The notes under the pieces were generated by a model that was not told where the DNA came from, did not search any database, and worked only from the letters and a program-made list of their open reading frames with translations. The translations under genes were made by a program, and so were the position numbers. From Sphaeramia orbicularis (Eukaryota; Chordata; Actinopteri; Kurtiformes; Apogonidae), in assembly GCF_902148855.1 (NCBI RefSeq), contig NC_043978.1, positions 780,367 to 844,366 of the forward strand: a stretch of DNA of 64,000 nt. Direction: 5' to 3'. Numbering within the stretch: position 1 is the first letter of the stretch; the number at the start of each line of letters is the position of its first letter. This document shows positions 57,509 through 64,000 of the stretch, piece by piece.

Positions 57509-57581
57509 GGGGTATGGGTAAATATGGGTAAAGTTTAGCATGTGTCTGATGGAAAAGCCACTCGTGGAACCTGGGTGTTAC

Positions 57582-57753
57582 CTTGTATTTATGGGACTGG
57601 CGGTGCTGCTGTTTGAGCTGCGAGTCCAGCTTCATGAACTGCTGCGTGGTGCCGTCGATGCGAGCGTGTAAGTCTCTGTATTCGCTGTACTCTTTGTTAA
57701 AGTCCATCTTGTAGCTCTGCCTCTGGGCGTGGTTGGAGATCACTGTGTACTTC
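57582..57753 (-). CDS. ell: ELL exon (core of occludin-homology domain)
   Basis: Between GTTTGCAG and AAG|GTAACA it reads KYTVISNHAQRQSYKMDFNK, EYSEYRDLHARIDGTTQQFM and KLDSQLKQQHRQSHKYK. YSEYRDLHARI is the signature of the Occludin_ELL domain. It was joined from phase 2, completing T-K-Y. 57 codons, clean frame. Confidence 0.96.
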
Positions 57754-57852
57754 CTGCAAACACAGAAAAAGGAAAACACTGCCTTCAGGAGAATGTGCTG
57801 CTGCATATAAAACATAATCAATAAACACAGATGGTAAAGAATATACGCTTAC

Positions 57853-57919
57853 GTTAAATAATCTGCTGCATCGTTGTCTGCTTGGAGAATATTGGAGTCA
57901 AATAAAATGTCATTAGACT
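57853..57919 (-). CDS. ell: ELL exon (linker before occludin-homology domain)
   Basis: A 67-bp exon with CCTTTCAG acceptor and AC|GTAAGC donor. It reads SNDILFDSNILQADNDAADYLT with phase 1 to 2. ADYLxKY precedes the occludin-homology domain in ELL proteins. Confidence 0.9.
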
Positions 57920-57962
57920 CTGAAAGGAAAAAAATGTACAGAAATTTAATCAAGGTAACACA

Positions 57963-58030
57963 AGACATACATACACATACATACATACATACATACATAT
58001 ATACATACATACATACATACATATATACTG
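57963..58030. repeat. (ATAC)n microsatellite
   Basis: Tetranucleotide run in an ELL intron. Confidence 0.95.
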
Positions 58031-58618
58031 TATATTCTCATTTCATTTCATGATGTCAGATTAATTTTCGTTTAGAGGAATTGACCAGTTTCATTTGAAT
58101 TCTTTCAGTTTTATCTGACTGCGTTACACTACAGCTCCACTCCAGTGTTTCAACTCCTCAGTCATGAAACTATCTGTTGTTCGTCCTTCAATTTTTGATG
58201 AAATATATCCAGAAGCATACAGGCATTTCAGGATGGAATACAGTTACAATATTAATAGTGAAACAAAGACCAGGTAACAGTTCAGGTAATATTGTCCTTT
58301 TCACACAGACTCCTTGGTTTGATGCTTTTGGATTTAAACTCTGCTCAATACTTTCTAAATAAAACAGCAGTACAGATTTAAAAACTACAATATTTGGTCA
58401 TTGTTTAGTAAATTTGGAACAGTGAATATGGAATTGGGCTATAATTAAGAGAAGGATGATCAGATATATCTTATCTAGGCTTATTTCTTCATTTTTTGAC
58501 AAACCAAATAGTACATGTTGGACATTTAATTTAAGTGAAGAGTCAGCTGTGGTATTCACAAAACTATTCAGATCAATCCAAAATGTGTGAGTAGATAGAT
58601 AGATGTACTTTATTTATC

Positions 58619-60213
58619 TGGCCCGTGGGATGAATTTGCGAAATGCAAAAATCACATTGAAGTAGGGCTGCATGATTTTTGCCAAAAATAAAATCCTGAT
58701 TTATTTTCTCTAAAAATAGATTTTGGGGTAAAACTACAAAAGACAACAGAAGTCAGCAGGTTGTTTTCATGAGCAGCCACAACACAAGGCACTGCCCCCC
58801 CCCCCGATCTGTGATGGGATCAGTGATGGGCCCACAGAAGGTCTACCAGTGTGAGTCAGTGACAGACATCAGTCATGTCTGTGTGGACCACCTAACATGA
58901 GTGGTCCACATGAGTTCTACTTGAACTGGGGGATCTGTGTGTGAAACCACAGCTTACACTGGGATCAGCACTGTGGCCCCTCCCAGATTTAAGGTCTGTG
59001 GTCATTACACAGACTAATGTGAAAGACCGCTGTCCCAGTTAGGAGGAGGAGCCTACAGTAGGCCAGAGAAGGAGTCTATGGTAGGCTGGAGGAGGAGCTA
59101 TGGTGGACTGGAGGAGGAGCCTACAGTAGGACCGGAGGAGGAGCCTACGGTAACCCAGAGGCACAAGTGAGATGAAATCGATTAGATGATTTTCCTTTTT
59201 TAAAAATCGTCCTAATTAAAAAATCCGATTTCAGTTTAAAATCGATTAATCGTGCAGCCCTACACCGAAGATATTAACAATAAATGGAGTCAAACTCATT
59301 TCAGTTCAGGTTCCACAAACAGCACAATGTGATCTACAGTGGGTCAGAACCAGTAAAAGGTAATCAAAATAATCTATAGATAATGGTAATTCTATATTTT
59401 TCTCGTTTTAGTGTAAAAAAAGTAAAATTACATGAAAATGTTTTCATTTATGAACTATACTAAAAATACTACAACTAAAAATATAAATAACCTGAACAAA
59501 TAGGAACATGAAATGTGTTAAGACAAATGGGTGCAATTTGAACAACATTCTGTCTGTTACTATATGTTTTGTGTATTTGTGGATCCACTGTGATCTGTAC
59601 AGTGTTATACACACGAGTAAATAATAAACTGACGCTGAATATTCTTAGAATTGCACATATTTTTCTTTAGAAATTCTAGGTTGTTCGCGGTTGTTCATGT
59701 CATCCACATTTTTAAAGGGCAGTCTGTCTATGTCAACATTTTCAGGATGTAATTTTACCTTTTTCACACTAAATGACAGACAAATCTTTGGAGTTGACAT
59801 TATTTGTGGGTTATTATGTTATTATTGGTGTGTTGACCCGTTGGATCCACAGGTTCTAGATGTGGTCATTTTTATGCTGTTGTGTATTCGTGCATGCTGT
59901 ACCGCATTTGTCCAGCAGTCACCGCCAAAGTGTTCTGACCATAGTTATGTGATTTTAAGGATATTGTATTAAAAATGACTAGTATCTGCCAAAATACTAG
60001 TCCGATCAACTTACTGTTTTCACTAGTCTGTTCACTGAGAAAAAATACAAAAAGTATGACAGACTGAAGCAGTCAGCTGTGTGCGGACACACACACACAC
60101 CTACACACACACACACACAGAGGTCACTTGGCTTTTATAAAATAGATTTTACTGGTCTGGCCCACTTCAGATCATATTTGGGCCCCTGAACTAAAATGTG
60201 TCCGGCACCCCTG
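58619..60213 (+). mobile_element. CAGGTGTC-type hAT-like element, 5'-truncated, with insert
   Basis: Begins inside the family sequence (ggcccgtgggatgaatttg) and ends ccggcacccctg. It carries a hAT insert at 58663-59262. The right part parallels 51660-52080. Non-coding, in an ELL intron. Confidence 0.75.
58663..59262. mobile_element. hAT-type element (TAGGGCTGCATGAT), 600 bp
   Basis: Ends tagggctgcatgatttt and aatcgtgcagcccta, flanked by cattgaag and caccgaag (6 of 8 alike). Removing it restores the family sequence 'cacattgaagatattaac'. It contains a run of degenerate 'ggaggaggagcctacagtagg' units (59041-59160). Confidence 0.88.
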
Positions 60214-60223
60214 GTTTAGGTCA

Positions 60224-60256
60224 TCGGTGGATGTTTGGGTCTTTAAGGGTTAATTC
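60224..60256. repeat. single unit of the 29-bp minisatellite
   Basis: ggtggatgtttgggtctttaa then gggttaatt, the same as the last unit of the array at 38640-39835, including the following ttaatt. It lies in an ELL intron. 60257-60486 shows nothing else. Confidence 0.85.
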
Positions 60257-60486
60257 TGCATCTGCTTGACAGTAACAACACAAATATTTTTTTTCATATA
60301 ATTGTAAATAAATGTAGGCAGTAAGGGTTTAAAGGTCTCATCTTGTGCAAAGTGACATATTTTCCTGTTTCCTGCAGAGAAACATCACTTATTTAGCCTG
60401 AAAATCTATTTCCTCATTCATGCCTTTCATGTGGTTTCATAGCCGTATGTGTCACTGACTACATTACCCATGATGCCCGGCCTTAC

Positions 60487-60574
60487 CTGTGCCATCTGAT
60501 GACACTTTGTTGTTGGTCCTGTATGAACTGGGATCTTTTCTGCGTTCCCTCTTGTCTCGCCACCGGTCTTTCTC
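60487..60574 (-). CDS. ell: ELL exon (basic linker)
   Basis: Between TTTATCAAG and ACAG|GTAAGG it reads EKDRWRDKRERRKDPSSYRT NNKVSSDGT. It is highly charged, like the lysine/arginine-rich linker of ELL. Phase 0 to 1, clean frame. Confidence 0.85.
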
Positions 60575-60658
60575 CTTGATAAACCACACCATACAGTCAC
60601 TAGTGCATCATGGGAACACAGATCTGATGCTGGTGCAGAGTGTGTGAGCTCCACCCAC

Positions 60659-61118
60659 CTGCTCTTTGTGTTTCCTTTTCTTCCTGCTGATGGTGTGTGT
60701 GTTCAGGGCCGGTACGACCAGAGGGGGCGGGGGTCGCTCAGGGGCCCCCCCTTCAGGCTCCTCCTGTGCAGACGGAGGTGGCTCCAGCCTCGTAGCGGCC
60801 TGCACCTCCTGCTGACACACCTCTGATAACGAGTCCGACAGAGTCCTGGGGTCCAGTGGCGTCCTGGGGTCCAGTGACGTCCTGGGGTCCAGTGACGTCC
60901 TGCTCTGCGGCCCATCACACCTCAGGCTCAACCTGTCACTGACTGCTTTACTGGACAGGTGAGAGATCCTGGTCTTTTTCTTGGCCACAGGGTCGGTGTA
61001 CTCCTCTGGCAGGGAGGGTTTAGGGTGGTGGGCTGGGGAGGAGTTGGGGGTGTCCCTCAGGGGGCTGACCTGGGCCTCTGGGACAGAAAGAAGGTTCTGC
61101 TGTGGCTGAAAAAGCCTC
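60659..61118 (-). CDS. ell: ELL exon (proline-rich central linker), first exon after the break
   Basis: The acceptor is TTTGTGTGCAG and the donor CAG|GTGGGT. It reads RLFQPQQNLLSVPEAQVSPL, a proline/serine stretch, PSLPEEYTDPVAKKKTRISH LSSK (the conserved KKxRISHL block of ELL) and a basic end KKRKHKEQ. An 18-bp unit coding (R/S)TSLDP is repeated three times near 60850-60905. It starts with the single G needed to complete the AG left at 13665. 153 codons, clean frame. Confidence 0.95.
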
Positions 61119-62667
61119 CTGCACACAAACAAAAAGGCGATACGGTAGAGTTAACGTCATCAAAGCTTTACATTTGGAGATGACTGAAATCTAAACACCT
61201 GTAGTTAGAATGGACTGAAATGGACTCTGTCATAGTTTAAAAATGTCCTCCTCCTGTCAGCACCGAGTGATAGAAAGCATTTCTTCTTAGTTGGACAGAA
61301 AGTAGACACCGAAGTAACTATGTTCACATGCAAAACTATTAGAGCTGATTCAACTTGAATCGAGGCCGGCCTCTGCGTCCGAACCGTACCGTGAACCATG
61401 ACCCAAGAACCACAACAGCAGACCGTAGGTCTGCTTTGTGTAGTGGCAGTGATATGAAGAAAGGCCAAAAGAAGATGTGTGTTGACGCATCTAAAATAAT
61501 GATGGTTTTGGTACGTAATATGAAGAGAGGTGATCAACACGCACATCTGCAGAATTTGATCTCAGACCGTTTCTATAGACTCTTCACATTTCTTCGTATG
61601 TCTTCAAACTCACTCTTCACATAGACCACTTCACTCCAGTGTACGCAGTATATTTATCTTTACTCCAACACTGTAGTTTAGATGTTTATTTGAATGTACT
61701 CAACGTTGCCTCAAACACTATTTCTGTTTTTGTAAATTTGTAAATAAGAAAACTGTGCACACATGCTGTGGCGTCTGTCACCACATTCAGATGGGCAGTG
61801 TAGTTACATGGACTTGTATGAATGTAAAGAAACTCGATTAATATCTGTTTATATATGTATGAGTGTAAAGCTGTTGGATCACTAAAATTATTTGTATTTG
61901 TGGATATTTGAAACAGTTGACTGTTGAGTATCTATGATTGATTATATGTTTGAAAAGTTAATTTTTTTTTTTTTTTTGCTCTTCTAAGATGACGTATATT
62001 GCAGGTCACGTGTTACTGTGATTAGACACTGCATATAAAACACCTGTGGAATGTCCTCTATGTTATGTTTTTGCCGGCGTTGGTTTGTTTGCCTGTCTGT
62101 CTGTCCGTGTGCGAGATAACTCAAAGTTGTGGATGGATTTGGATGAAAATTTCAGGAAATGTTGATAATGGCACAAGGAACAAATGATTAAATTTTGGTG
62201 GTGATCGGGGGTGGGGGCACTGATCTGCCTTGGCGGAGGTCTGCACTCTCCGAGTACTTCTAGTTCTATCTGTCTTCAGTCTGATGAAGGGCCTCGGCCC
62301 CAAATGTCACGTGGTTTAATAAATGTTTTGGGAGCTCACAGGTTGTGCGGACCTTCCTTTATTTTTTGGTACATAATATACCTGAAAAATGTAAACGTTA
62401 CTAATTGTAGGTGTTTCTGGTCCCACTCAGCACCAGTGTCTTTTTAAGGGTCAAACCCACCAATCACAGCCTGTTTCTCATACTGTTGTCAGCTGACCAT
62501 ATATAAACGATAAACTGTCACTAATAACCTGTTTAAAATATTCTGATAAAGCAGCTGATAAACACACTATCTCTTGCCTCCACTTGTGTCTTCCAATACA
62601 GCGGCGTATTTGTTTTCTTCCGGTAATGATGACATCAGTCAGAACCAAAAGAGCTTTGTGTGCTGTC
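61119..62667 (-). other. ell: ELL intron side of the rearrangement
   Basis: Upstream (on -) of the first C-terminal exon. It holds an interspersed repeat at about 61960-62345. No further ELL exon is seen before the repeat arm at 62668, so the break lies in this intron. 61130-61960 shows no gene. Confidence 0.7.
61960..62345 (+). repeat. interspersed repeat (unclassified)
   Basis: Starts with a poly-T run (61962-61977) and includes gtggatggatttggatgaaa, aatgttgataatggcacaag and cttggcggaggtctgcactc, words I associate with a common fish dispersed repeat. Ends are not defined and no coding is seen. Confidence 0.5.
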
Positions 62668-64000
62668 CTCCACGTCTTCTTCTCCGTTTTTTTGTGAGAG
62701 CATTTCAGCACCACATACAGGCCTGGCATTTGGACTACATGGTTTTCAGTGGTTTTGTGTGGACACAGATATTTCTTGAATTACTCCATGTTTATGAAGC
62801 ACTCTTTTGAAAACAACAATGAAAAAGTTTGGATTGGAAAAGATGCAGTTTGGTGTGGTCGGTTGGTCAGATAAAAACAACTCATCTCTGCTCGTCCGAC
62901 CGTCTCCTGTTTCTGCTCTTCACTTATTGCACTCGGACCTTTTAGCCTGTGGTGTTGAACAGACCTGACAGCGATAAACAGCAGAGATAAGGATGCAGAT
63001 GTAGAAAATGTGCATCTAGAACAGCTCCATAGAGTTTTGTGAAGGTGCGTGTCTTTTTTTTTTAGTTTTTAGAATCTAAAACTGGAAATGAGAATCAGGA
63101 AATACCATTGGATTTTTCTATTTCAAAGGTTGTTTTTTTTTTATGTGGTCTGGTTCATTCTGTCGTTTGTTTGCTGAGTGGAGAGGATGTGGAGTCTGAA
63201 CACTTACAAACACAAACTCAAATGGAACCCAGCTTTCCTTCAACTATTTAAAGGTTAAACTGAATTAACCTGCTACTAATGGGACAGTGTTAGTAACTGA
63301 AGGAATGCATGAACAGTTTATCTTTACAATTCACACTGATGCTGTGTGTTTGTTTATGAAACGCTGACAGATTCACGTCATAATTGTACCACAGTCATTA
63401 AGTATATGGACGCAAAATAACTATCAGCACCAATAATTATCGGACCGATGTTGAAAAAAATGACATCGTTACGATAATTTTGATAATTAAAGTTTTCATT
63501 GATAAATCCAGCCCATAATAATAAATCTAAATTGCTTAGATTTGGTGCATTTGACCAGTACACAGTGCACGTTGTTACCTTGACAACTGCCATAAAAATC
63601 AAGAATCAGCAGAATCAGACTCAGAGGTGTGGATCAGTCCGTTGTTTGTCAGTCAGAGGGTTTTCAGTTCCTTCCTCTGCTCCAGCTGTCAGACCCAGAG
63701 GAAGATCCAGAGGTGCTTTGGTCTGTTTTGTTCCGACAGCAGCAGAAGAAGAAGGACATTCAAAAACACTGAACGACAAAACAGATGAACGGAGCTGAAT
63801 GCTCAGAACAGTGACCAATCAGCACCAAAGTAGGTGTGGACATATGTAGCCACGCCCACTTTCACCTCTGCTAAAATCCCACCCCCAGTTTAATGGCTGC
63901 TGTCCACGTTCAGCCTCGTCCTCTCATATGGACACATTATAGAGAAAAAGATGAACGGAGCTGAATGTGTGAAAACGGTGACAGTCGATCATCACCAAAT
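62668..64000 (+). repeat. interspersed repeat family, copy 3; right arm of inverted duplication
   Basis: It matches the reverse complement of 22439 down to 21112 for its whole visible length and runs off the window end. Differences are few (for example ttttttt versus tttttt near 62690, ccatg versus caatg near 62787) and often one-base lengths. It is much closer to copy 2 than to copy 1 (3940-5233). Confidence 0.92.

Noticed and set aside
57244-57538. Three overlapping frames with YVLHVTFYVFH-type repeats
   Set aside because: Explained by the 46-bp minisatellite.

Overview
The window looks like teleost fish DNA: one split vertebrate gene embedded in a dense mix of fish-type repeats (hAT, mariner and Harbinger DNA transposons, several LINE clades, LTR fossils, microsatellites). 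Nothing bacterial or viral-active is seen. The only protein-coding host gene I can name is ELL, the RNA polymerase II elongation factor. Five exons for its N-terminal half lie on the + strand (5486-13665). Six exons for its C-terminal half lie on the - strand (61118 down to 53204), followed by a 3' UTR with two AATAAA signals near 50829-50854. The two halves face each other, so the gene cannot be transcribed as drawn.

The split coincides with a 500-N gap (22440-22939, followed by 53 C). It also coincides with a nearly identical inverted repeat: 21112-22439 on - matches 62668-64000 on +. Flipping the segment between the two repeat arms puts all ELL exons in one order, and the exon ending at 13665 joins the exon starting at 61118 in phase. 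This is either a scaffolding error or a true inversion between repeats. The exons left of the gap carry about six one-base frame differences and those on the right carry none, which suggests the left contig is less well polished.

The middle (about 25.7-40.3 kb) is a remnant snRNA cluster on the - strand: a full-length degenerate U1, a U2, and a truncated U1. The U2 is cut at one point by a Tx1-clade LINE. This matches the known U2-targeting Keno group. That LINE was itself invaded by a CR1/L2-type LINE and by an unclassified terminal-inverted-repeat element, and the latter carries a solo LTR. A 29-bp minisatellite of about 41 units with higher-order structure sits just upstream of the U2.

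Other regions: 1-3.5 kb holds a GC-rich retroelement-like remnant, an 83-bp tandem repeat and an LTR fossil, then a possible terminal exon of an unknown gene. 13.8-20.9 kb holds a hAT element in (TA)n, a 4.4-kb LINE and mariner elements nested in each other. 40.3-49.8 kb is transposon-rich intergenic DNA (Harbinger-like, hAT, mariner MITE, a 5'-truncated L1 split by a hAT, a probable solo LTR). 53.4-55.6 kb, in an ELL intron, holds three hAT-type elements nested one inside the other, each with a recognisable 8-bp target duplication.
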